Shown piece after piece: positions 7,554 to 13,680 of a DNA stretch of 17,012 nucleotides; the first letter of the stretch is position 1, and every line of letters begins with the position of its first letter. Made by a program: the position numbers and the translations under genes. The stretch is from Flavobacteriales bacterium UBA958 (lineage in GTDB: Bacteria > Bacteroidota > Bacteroidia > Flavobacteriales_D > Crocinitomicaceae): the NCBI GenBank assembly GCA_002293045.1, contig DBCM01000034.1, positions 1 to 17,012 of the forward strand, read 5' to 3'. Below the pieces are notes generated by a model, which was not told where the DNA came from, searched no databases, and saw only the letters and a program-made list of their open reading frames with translations.

Positions 7554-8722
7554 TCTAACTCGTACCGTTGACTATAGTTATTCCAACTTTGCACCCGAGC
7601 TGCGGATCGTTGTTGATTAAAGGTTCCCGTATGCACTAGCGTTTTACTGGCTATACGAGCTGAGGCCAATTTATCAAAGTATGTCAATCCATTGAACATC
7701 TTGGGCATAATGGTTTCGCTGGCTTTTATTTCCACTACATTCAATTTATCGGAGTGCTGCCAAATTAAATCCACTTCATGACCAACCGCATCCCTCCAAA
7801 ACCAGAAATCATGCATCAGGTTGTGGTGATAATTTTGTTTCAAGTATTCATTGATTACAAAATTCTCAAAAAGCGAGCCCTTATAGTTGCTTGTTTTCAC
7901 ACTGGACGCATCGTTGATTTTAAGCAAAAAACAAAGCAACCCTGTATCGTAAAAATAGAGCTTAGCACTTTTTGTAATGCGCTTATTAAAATTGGAATGT
8001 AAGGGTTGTAACTGATAAACGATGTAGCTTGTTTCCAAGACAGAAATCCAAGATTTTGCCGTGGGTTGAGAAATTCCGCATTCATTAGCCAACGAATTTA
8101 AATTAAGCAATTGCCCAACCCTTGCAGCACAAAGCCCAATGAAATTCCTAAATTGCTTGAGGTCTTTTACATGAATCAATTCTGATAAATCTCGTTCTAC
8201 GTAGGTTTGCAAATAATTTGAATAGAATGCCTTAGAGGGGATTTCACGGTCGTACAAGGCTGGATAAAATCCGCGTTGTAAATTAACTGAATAATCGGCA
8301 TCTAGCCAACCGGCACTGTGCATTTCTTCTTGATCAAAAGGCAACAGTTTAAACAAAGCTACACGACCAGCAAGGCTTTGGGTGATGCTTCGCATTAGAT
8401 GGAAGTTCTGTGAACCCGAAAGAATGTATTGCCCCATGATGCGATCCTCATCAACCTTCGTCTGAATATAAGAGAATAATTCAGGCACACGCTGCACTTC
8501 ATCTAAAATCACCTTTCCTTGAAATTCTGTTAAGAACGCGTTTGGGTCATTCAATGCATATTTCCTAAGATCTAAATTCTCTAAATTCACATAGGTATAA
8601 TCAGAAAACTGATTTTTCAAGAAGGTTGTTTTACCTGACTGACGAGGTCCGGTAAGTACAAGTACGGGATATTTTTTAAGATAAATATCCATTGATTTTT
8701 TAATAGTTCTAATTCTGTCCAT
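7550..8722 (-). CDS. AAA family ATPase with DUF4143 C-terminal domain
   Basis: 390 residues from the ATG at 8722 (MDRIRTIKKSMDIYLKKYPVL is split here only for reading: MDRIRTIKKS then MDIYLKKYPVL). Walker A GPRQSGKT at 25-32, Walker B VILDE at 71-75, sensor-like ILSGSQN at 100-106 and an Arg in SLAGR at 120 form the ATPase half. A central helix-turn-helix-like stretch (LANECGISQPTAKSWISVLE) follows. The C-terminal DUF4143 domain ends with VDLIW (Asp318) and VVEIKAS (Glu331, Lys333), the D...ExK pattern of the PD-(D/E)XK nuclease fold. The family is abundant in bacteria and archaea but has no settled function; chromosome-mobile or conflict-related roles are often suggested. Start choice: upstream in-frame codons run into the promoter. 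A 161-bp tandem repeat array lies immediately upstream of the promoter. Confidence 0.9.
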   Translation of the reverse strand: MDRIRTIKKSMDIYLKKYPVLVLTGPRQSGKTTFLKNQFSDYTYVNLENLDLRKYALNDPNAFLTEFQGKVILDEVQRVPELFSYIQTKVDEDRIMGQYILSGSQNFHLMRSITQSLAGRVALFKLLPFDQEEMHSAGWLDADYSVNLQRGFYPALYDREIPSKAFYSNYLQTYVERDLSELIHVKDLKQFRNFIGLCAARVGQLLNLNSLANECGISQPTAKSWISVLETSYIVYQLQPLHSNFNKRITKSAKLYFYDTGLLCFLLKINDASSVKTSNYKGSLFENFVINEYLKQNYHHNLMHDFWFWRDAVGHEVDLIWQHSDKLNVVEIKASETIMPKMFNGLTYFDKLASARIASKTLVHTGTFNQQRSAARVQSWNNYSQRYELD

Positions 8723-8741
8723 AACCCTTATAAATATTAAA

Positions 8742-8749
8742 CAAATATA
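8742..8749 (-). promoter_or_regulatory. -7 promoter element of the DUF4143 ATPase gene
   Basis: Minus-strand TATATTTG, an exact TAnnTTTG match, 19 nt before the ATG at 8722. The first unit of the tandem repeat array begins only 8 bp further upstream, so the -33 region falls within the repeats. Confidence 0.6.
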
Positions 8750-8757
8750 CAACTAAT

Positions 8758-8918
8758 TTTGAAATTACACGGGTATCAACTTTGAAATTACATGGGTATC
8801 AACTTTGAAATTACATGGGTATCAACTTTGAAATTACACGGGTATTTATTTTGAAATTGCACAGGTAGTAACTTTGAAATTACACGGGTATCAACTTTGA
8901 AATTACATGGGTGGTACT
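8758..8918. repeat. Seven-unit tandem repeat, 23-bp period, intergenic
   Basis: Seven head-to-tail units start at 8758, 8781, 8804, 8827, 8850, 8873 and 8896, an exact 23-bp period throughout. The unit is TTTGAAATTACAYGGG followed by TATCAAC. Units 1 and 6 are identical, as are units 2 and 3; units 4 and 7 differ at the 3' end; unit 5 is the most diverged (GAAATTGCACAGGTAG). There is no spacer sequence and no long coding frame, so it is neither a CRISPR array nor part of a gene. It sits just upstream of the ATPase promoter and is the main content of the 400-bp gene-free stretch 8723-9124, together with the inverted repeat and tRNA-like fragment listed separately. Confidence 0.95.
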
Positions 8919-8931
8919 TATACTCGTTAGA

Positions 8932-9024
8932 GTCATCCCCTCATCCCCCTTCAAAGGGGGAGGGAAAATAAGATTCGCCATTGGTATTTGTTTCCCCCTT
9001 CGAAGGGGGACTAAGGGGGATGAC
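8932..9024. repeat. Imperfect inverted repeat with two G/C palindromes
   Basis: The ends GTCATCCCC (8932-8940) and GGGGGATGAC (9015-9024) pair. Inside each arm is an 18-bp palindrome, TCCCCCTTCAAAGGGGGA at 8944-8961 (one imperfect centre) and TCCCCCTTCGAAGGGGGA at 8993-9010 (perfect), separated by an AT-rich core. The whole could fold as one long hairpin or as two short ones. It may be a REP/MITE-like dispersed element, or act as a terminator for the helix-turn-helix gene, which is read towards it. Confidence 0.8.
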
Positions 9025-9095
9025 ACCAATTAGATTATAAACTTCCTCAAAAGGAATAACCTTGGCAACTAAAATAAATAGCCATTTATTTTATA

Positions 9096-9123
9096 GAAGA
9101 GGCGTATGGACTTGAACCCACCC
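9096..9123 (-). other. Possible tRNA 3'-end remnant (T-loop and acceptor-like)
   Basis: Read on the minus strand, GGGTTCAAGTCC followed by ATACGCCTCT has the GTTCAAGTC form of a T-loop and a following stretch of acceptor-stem length. Only two T-stem pairs hold, and the 5' part of a tRNA is absent: the helix-turn-helix coding sequence lies there instead. It could be a fragment left by integration at a tRNA gene, or chance similarity. Confidence 0.2.
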
Positions 9124-9124
9124 A

Positions 9125-9451
9125 TTACTTCCCCTCTTGAATCGCTAATAACTTAGCAAGTAGTTTTTGATGTTCCTCTAAGAGCGTGATGTATTTATCT
9201 TTCAATCCTGGCTCCTCAATCGAGGTATTTATTTCTTCTTGGTGATACATTTTACGAAATTCCGGGAGCTCTTTAGAGAAGTCATAATGGATGGCTTTTC
9301 CAATCTCGAAAATATACTCAATGCTTAGGGATGGATTCTCAAAGGCATCATAAAGCCATTTCCGACTCTTCCCTAACCTGAGTGCTAATTTACTCAAGTT
9401 ATGTCCAGAGGATCGGACCGCCTGTTCTACGATTTCGCCACGGTGAATCAT
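9125..9451 (-). CDS. Small helix-turn-helix DNA-binding protein
   Basis: 108 residues. Residues ~5-45 (EIVEQAVRSSGHNLSKLALRL, then GKSRKWLYDAFENPSLSIEYIF) fit an XRE/lambda-repressor-like helix-turn-helix, with LSKLALRLGKSRKWLYDAF as the two central helices. Residues ~82-105 (KDKYITLLEEHQKLLAKLLAIQ) form a short coiled coil, probably for dimerisation. There is no effector domain. Proteins of this shape are common in Bacteroidota mobile and accessory regions. It is divergent from the surface-protein cluster, with a 104-bp AT-rich gap that carries candidate binding sites, so it may regulate itself and that cluster. The start is the ATG at 9451, 4 nt after a near-consensus -7 element. Confidence 0.75.
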   Translation of the reverse strand: MIHRGEIVEQAVRSSGHNLSKLALRLGKSRKWLYDAFENPSLSIEYIFEIGKAIHYDFSKELPEFRKMYHQEEINTSIEEPGLKDKYITLLEEHQKLLAKLLAIQEGK

Positions 9452-9455
9452 GTAA

Positions 9456-9463
9456 CAAAGGTG
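9456..9463 (-). promoter_or_regulatory. Probable -7 element of the helix-turn-helix gene
   Basis: Minus-strand CACCTTTG differs from TAnnTTTG only at the first base and lies 4 nt before the ATG at 9451, the same near-leaderless spacing seen for the reductase and map genes. Confidence 0.4.
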
Positions 9464-9474
9464 ACATCATATTT

Positions 9475-9501
9475 GTGTTATATTTTATACACTTATTATA
9501 C
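9475..9501. promoter_or_regulatory. Candidate operator between divergent genes
   Basis: GTGTTATATTTTATACAC (9475-9492) is an imperfect dyad with GTGT/ACAC ends. TTATAC occurs at 9485-9490 and again at 9496-9501, 11 bp apart, close to one DNA turn. The position between the helix-turn-helix gene and the surface cluster suits an operator, but the sequence is very AT-rich and such patterns arise by chance. Confidence 0.25.
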
Positions 9502-9520
9502 AATTATGTAACTTAGTCAG

Positions 9521-9528
9521 TATATTTG
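9521..9528 (+). promoter_or_regulatory. -7 promoter element of the surface-protein cluster
   Basis: TATATTTG matches TAnnTTTG exactly, 27 nt before the ATG at 9556. It is the only clear promoter before the four-gene cluster, whose later gaps are 5, 10 and 12 bp, so it probably serves all four genes. Confidence 0.6.
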
Positions 9529-9555
9529 TTAAAAGAATTGAAAACTTTCCAACTA

Positions 9556-11427
9556 ATGGTGCCTAAGCATAAGACTACGATTGTATGGAGATATGAAAAA
9601 AGCAACAAGCATTTACTATGTGTTTTACTACTCCTATTTACTCCCCTTGTATCATTCCATTCCCAAATTCCCAACTACGTTCCTTCCAACGGCTTGCTTG
9701 GTTGGTGGCCTTTCACGGGAAATGCCGTAGATTCTAGTGGTAATGGAAACGATGGAACTGTAAACGGGGCAACCTTAACCACTGACCGATTCGGTAATGC
9801 GAATCAGGCCTATGGGTTCGATGGGAATGACTCAATTTTAATTTCAAATTTAAATTCTAGTTCAACATGGTCCATTTCATTTTGGTTTCAAACACCCTCA
9901 ACAAATAATTTTTCTTTGAGATACATGTTGGGATTTGGTAATGTATCATTATCGAATTTTGGATTACCTGGTTTTGGAGTCTCGGGTAACGTAACAAGCG
10001 CTGGAGGATGTGTGAATATACCTTCTAATAAGATTCTTATTTTCGACGGTCAACAACAATGTAATGGTGTTTATACTCAACAATTCCAACAACAAACTTG
10101 GTACCACACTGTTATAACCAAGAATAATAATAATTACGCTATTCATATCGACGATTCCTTAGTTTGGAACGGAATATTAAGTAATTTTTTGTTGAATAAA
10201 TTAATTGTTGGAACCAGACACACGCTTGGAAACTATACCGGGAAATTAGATGACATAGGTATCTGGAATCGATCGCTCACCGAATGCGAAATTCAGAATT
10301 TGTATCAGGCAACATCATTACTTTCGGTCGACGACATTAGCATTTGTCAAAATGGTACAGGCACGTTAGTTGCACAAACATCGTTCAACGGCGGTAATTT
10401 TCAATGGAGTAACGGAGCACAAAGCTCTTCCATCAATGTGAGCACTCCATCTACCAACACCTATTACGTTTCCTATTCTCTAAACGGCTTGACCTGCACC
10501 GACTCCGCAGTGGTCAATGTCATCCCCAACCAACCTGCATTCTTCCCAAGCGTTAATCCCATTTGTGCGGGAGATCCTTTAGCGCCTTTACCAACTAGTT
10601 CCCTCAATTTATTTCAAGGCACTTGGTCTCCCCCCATCAACAACATGGCTACCACCACTTATACCTTTACTCCGAATTTGAATGTTTGCGCTTGGGACAC
10701 AACCACCTTAACCGTTGTGGTAAAACCGATTCCTGTATTGACATCGCAAGATATTTCAACCTGTATTGGACAAGAAGTAACCATAAGCTCAATACCCGAT
10801 TTACCGAATGGGACCTTTAATTGGTCGAACAATACAACGGCGAATCAATTCACCCTGACGGCAGATACATCCACATTTTATACCGCGACATACACCTTAG
10901 ACGGGTGCACGAGCTTGATGGATACAGTAAATGTTGTTGTCAATGCCCTTCCCATAGTAACCATCACCCCGAACGGTCCCACAACGTTTTGCGCTGAATC
11001 TTCCGTAGAACTCACTTCTTCGTCGAACTATGGAAATTTGTGGAGTAATGACCAAAACGCACAAAACATTACCGCCTCTGTTTCTGGGACCTATGAATTG
11101 ATGGTCACGGACTCCAATGGGTGCGTTGATTCAGCAAGCATTGTAATAACTAACTCTGGCGTTCCCTGTCTTCAAATTGGAGGAGTATTCACACCCAATG
11201 GGGACGGAAGCAACGACACATGGCAAATCATTGGCATAGAAAATTATCCAGATGCCACCGTTGAAATCTTCAACCGGTGGGGACAACAATTGTTCTTTTC
11301 CAAAGGATACTCGGTGCCGTGGAACGGGACCTACAACAACGAGTCTTTGCCTACCGGTGATTATTTCTACATCATTGACTTGGGAATTAACGATCCAATT
11401 AAAGGAGCATTAACCATTAAAAACTAG
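9556..11427 (+). CDS. LamG/Ig-like surface protein with T9SS type B (gliding-motility) sorting domain
   Basis: 623 residues from the ATG at 9556; an upstream in-frame TTG at 9526 lies inside the -7 element and was rejected. A signal peptide (HLLCVLLLLFTPLVSFHS) ends near residue 36. Residues ~47-255 are a LamG/concanavalin-like domain: GLLGWWPFTGNAVDSSGNGNDGTVNGA opens it and LDDIGIWNRSLTECEIQNLY closes it, the usual Bacteroidota signature. About four Ig-like repeats follow, each starting at a Cys (CQNGTG, CAGDP, CIGQE, CAESS) and carrying W-S-N strands. The last ~81 residues (GVFTPNGDGSNDTW, EIFNRWGQQLF, LPTGDYFY) are the CHU_C/TIGR04131 type B signal, which sends proteins through the T9SS to the cell surface. 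A likely adhesin or carbohydrate-binding protein. Type B cargoes are often encoded next to a PorP/SprF-like gene, as here (5-bp gap). Confidence 0.9.
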   Translation: MVPKHKTTIVWRYEKSNKHLLCVLLLLFTPLVSFHSQIPNYVPSNGLLGWWPFTGNAVDSSGNGNDGTVNGATLTTDRFGNANQAYGFDGNDSILISNLNSSSTWSISFWFQTPSTNNFSLRYMLGFGNVSLSNFGLPGFGVSGNVTSAGGCVNIPSNKILIFDGQQQCNGVYTQQFQQQTWYHTVITKNNNNYAIHIDDSLVWNGILSNFLLNKLIVGTRHTLGNYTGKLDDIGIWNRSLTECEIQNLYQATSLLSVDDISICQNGTGTLVAQTSFNGGNFQWSNGAQSSSINVSTPSTNTYYVSYSLNGLTCTDSAVVNVIPNQPAFFPSVNPICAGDPLAPLPTSSLNLFQGTWSPPINNMATTTYTFTPNLNVCAWDTTTLTVVVKPIPVLTSQDISTCIGQEVTISSIPDLPNGTFNWSNNTTANQFTLTADTSTFYTATYTLDGCTSLMDTVNVVVNALPIVTITPNGPTTFCAESSVELTSSSNYGNLWSNDQNAQNITASVSGTYELMVTDSNGCVDSASIVITNSGVPCLQIGGVFTPNGDGSNDTWQIIGIENYPDATVEIFNRWGQQLFFSKGYSVPWNGTYNNESLPTGDYFYIIDLGINDPIKGALTIKN

Positions 11428-11432
11428 TTGAA

Positions 11433-13124
11433 ATGAGAAAGTTATTATTCATCACCTTAAGTTTCTACGGACTCACATTCGGACAACAACTCCCTATTTC
11501 GAGTCATGGATTTTTGAATAAACAGCTGGTTAATCCTTCCTTTGTTGGACAAGGCAATCAAGCCAACGTTCAAGCGGGTTTCAGGTCGCAATGGGTTGGT
11601 TTTAACGGTTCACCACGTACTATTTTTCTCGGAGGACAAGGAATAGTTCTCAATGGCAAATTGGGACTAGGAGGCTATTTGTTCAATGATTTTGCAGGGA
11701 ATACCATCACAACTACCGGAGTTTGCGCTCCGATTGCCTATCACCACGCCTTCAACGAAAACCATGGCTTGTCCGTAGGTATTTCTCCGGTGATTGAGCA
11801 ATTTTCCATGAACCTTCTCAATCAGGTGGCTATTAACCCGAATGATCCAGGACTTACGAACGCTAATTTAAGTCAAGTGGTTGCGGACCTTAACTTCGGC
11901 ATTTCATATCGACTGATGGATAAGTTAGTGCTAGGAATTGGAACGCAACAGGTATTTCAATCGAAATTGGGAAAACTTAACCTCACCAATGCCGATTCCA
12001 ACCGTTTGGCTCGCCACTTTAATGCTTATGCTTCTTATAAAGTCTACAGCAACGATAAAATTTCCATCGAACCACAGGTTATGGTACGATCCATTTTTGT
12101 AACCCCGATTCAATTCGATTTAGGGTTAAAGTTGAATCTCTTTAAGGTACTTGGTCTTGGTGCCTACTATCGAAGCGATGATGCTATCTATGCTTTGCTC
12201 GGTTACGACGGAAAGAAATTTGCTGCGTATTATTCCTATGATTTTACCCGATCAAACCTTCGAAATTACAGCTCGGGATCTCATGAATTTACCCTCGTTT
12301 ACAAATTTCCCGTAAAAGTTATCCCGGATACGGATAAAGACGGGATTACCGACGACAAGGACGATTGCAAAGACGAACCCGGTCCTAAAGAGAACAAAGG
12401 ATGCCCTTGGGGAGATAAAGACGGGGATGGTGTAACGGATAACGTGGACAATTGCCCTGATGAGGCTGGTCCGAAAGAAAACCAGGGGTGTCCTTGGGGC
12501 GATAAAGATGGGGATGGTGTAAAAGACAATGTGGACAAATGTCCTGAAATCGCCGGTCCAATTGAAAACAATGGTTGCCCTTGGTTAGACTCCGACGGTG
12601 ATGGGGTCCACGATGGAATCGATGCCTGCAAAGACCAAGCAGGTCCCGTAGAAAATAAAGGATGCCCTTGGGGAGATAAAGACGGTGACGGTGTAACCGA
12701 TAACATTGACCAATGTCCAATGACGAAAGGACCTGTTGAGAACAATGGATGTCCGATTGTAGAGGAAAAAATCAAAGAACAAATCACGAAGGCTGTCGAT
12801 AATTTAGAGTTTGAAAACAACAGCGATAAAATTTTATCTAGCTCATACCCGGCATTGGATGTATTGGTGATACTGCTAACCGAAAAAACGGACTGGAGCT
12901 TGAATTTGGCAGGGCATACGGATAATGTGGGGAACGACGACTTCAACATGGACTTGTCAAAACGACGAGCGGAATCAACGAAAGCCTATTTTGTTTCAAA
13001 GGGAATTGATGGGGCACGGATTACCACCGAATATTTTGGCGAAACCAAACCCATTGACACCAACGACACGCCAGCAGGACGTAAGAAAAACCGCCGTGTA
13101 GAAATGAAACTGGTATTCAACTAA
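11433..13124 (+). CDS. PorP/SprF-family outer-membrane protein with TSP3 repeats and OmpA domain
   Basis: 563 residues. Signal peptide 1-17 (MRKLLFITLSFYGLTFG). Residues ~18-285 match the PorP/SprF family (TIGR03519): PISSHGFLNKQLVNPSFVGQ and FRSQWVGFNGSPRTIFLGGQG are its N-terminal signature, followed by beta-barrel strands. Residues 299-443 are five 29-residue thrombospondin type 3 repeats (DKDGDGVTDNVDNCP, then ...ENQGCPWG), predicted calcium-binding. Residues ~455-563 form an OmpA C-terminal domain with AGHTDNVG, NMDLSKRRAESTKAYF and AGRKKNRRVEM, including the peptidoglycan-binding Asp and Arg positions. It would sit in the outer membrane and hold the cell wall. SprF is known to be needed for secretion of the type B protein SprB in Flavobacterium johnsoniae, so a similar role for the gene just upstream is a reasonable inference. 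Confidence 0.92.
   Translation: MRKLLFITLSFYGLTFGQQLPISSHGFLNKQLVNPSFVGQGNQANVQAGFRSQWVGFNGSPRTIFLGGQGIVLNGKLGLGGYLFNDFAGNTITTTGVCAPIAYHHAFNENHGLSVGISPVIEQFSMNLLNQVAINPNDPGLTNANLSQVVADLNFGISYRLMDKLVLGIGTQQVFQSKLGKLNLTNADSNRLARHFNAYASYKVYSNDKISIEPQVMVRSIFVTPIQFDLGLKLNLFKVLGLGAYYRSDDAIYALLGYDGKKFAAYYSYDFTRSNLRNYSSGSHEFTLVYKFPVKVIPDTDKDGITDDKDDCKDEPGPKENKGCPWGDKDGDGVTDNVDNCPDEAGPKENQGCPWGDKDGDGVKDNVDKCPEIAGPIENNGCPWLDSDGDGVHDGIDACKDQAGPVENKGCPWGDKDGDGVTDNIDQCPMTKGPVENNGCPIVEEKIKEQITKAVDNLEFENNSDKILSSSYPALDVLVILLTEKTDWSLNLAGHTDNVGNDDFNMDLSKRRAESTKAYFVSKGIDGARITTEYFGETKPIDTNDTPAGRKKNRRVEMKLVFN
12327..12761 (+). repeat. Five 87-bp in-frame repeats encoding TSP3 units
   Basis: Units begin at 12327, 12414, 12501, 12588 and 12675, exactly 87 bp (29 codons) apart. 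Each encodes D-x-D-x-D-G-(V/I)-x-D at the start and GCPWG-like at the end (GCPIV in the last). Long open frames on the opposite strand here are a by-product of the repeat composition. Confidence 0.95.
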
Positions 13125-13134
13125 ATCATAAATC

Positions 13135-13668
13135 ATGAACAAATATTTGTTTTTATTATCGCTAATAGGTTTTCCAATTTTGGGAAAAAGTCAAGGGTTT
13201 TATTTTCCGGATCGGAAAGTATATGCAACAGCTGGAAGGGAAATGAAAGCCGTGGGATTGGTTCCATTTTGGCAACGAAACAAAATCACGTTTACTTTAG
13301 GAGAACCCTTCACCATTGTTCAATTTATTCCCGCTCAAAACAGGCGATTAAACAGTGGATTTATCCAGCCGGATGGGATTTATGTTGCTCCGGGTGTTTC
13401 GGCGATTATTGCGGTAGCAGACCCCTTCATCATTGCACCCAACCCGGTTTCCGATTACGCCATGATTAAAGCTCCTTCGGAGTGGGAAGGTGAGGTAATG
13501 GTGCATTTAATGGATAACAGCGGAAAGTTGATTCAGAGCCACCGAATGATGGAGCGAACGCTTTCCTTGGATTTCCAGCAGGGTATCTCGCCCGGCATGT
13601 ACTTTCTAAACCTATACAACCCTGACGGCACCTTGCTTCAACAAAACAAGATTATTAAAACAAATTAA
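13135..13668 (+). CDS. Small secreted protein with T9SS type A sorting domain
   Basis: 177 residues. Signal peptide ~1-19 (KYLFLLSLIGFPILGKSQ). Residues ~30-85 hold a short beta-rich segment (ATAGREMKAVG, ITFTLGEPFTIVQF, LNSGFIQPDG) of a type often seen just before type A signals in Flavobacteriales, with no enzymatic motif. Residues ~99-177 are the Por_Secre_tail/TIGR04183 type A signal: APNPVSDYAMI, VHLMDNSGKLIQS, LDFQQGISPGMYFLNLYNPDG, QNKIIKTN. Type A signals are removed on export and the protein is released or lipid-linked at the surface. It sits 10 bp behind the PorP/SprF gene and 12 bp before the S74 gene, so it is a member of the same unit. Its own function is unknown. Confidence 0.88.
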   Translation: MNKYLFLLSLIGFPILGKSQGFYFPDRKVYATAGREMKAVGLVPFWQRNKITFTLGEPFTIVQFIPAQNRRLNSGFIQPDGIYVAPGVSAIIAVADPFIIAPNPVSDYAMIKAPSEWEGEVMVHLMDNSGKLIQSHRMMERTLSLDFQQGISPGMYFLNLYNPDGTLLQQNKIIKTN

Positions 13669-13680
13669 TATATATCCTCC

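Noticed and set aside
8758..8918. CRISPR array or repeat-encoded peptide
   Set aside because: Units are head-to-tail without spacers, and 23 bp is not a multiple of three, so no repeated peptide would be maintained.
9090..9180. Complete tRNA gene on the minus strand
   Set aside because: Only a T-loop/acceptor-like 3' part is seen; no D-arm, anticodon arm or matching 5' acceptor strand is present.
9526..9555. Upstream TTG start for the LamG gene
   Set aside because: The TTG is part of the TATATTTG promoter element; ATG 9556 gives a normal signal peptide.
12299..12949. Open frames on the minus strand across the OmpA gene
   Set aside because: They mirror the 87-bp TSP3 repeats, giving Ser/Pro-rich low-complexity products; the plus-strand frame has clear domains.
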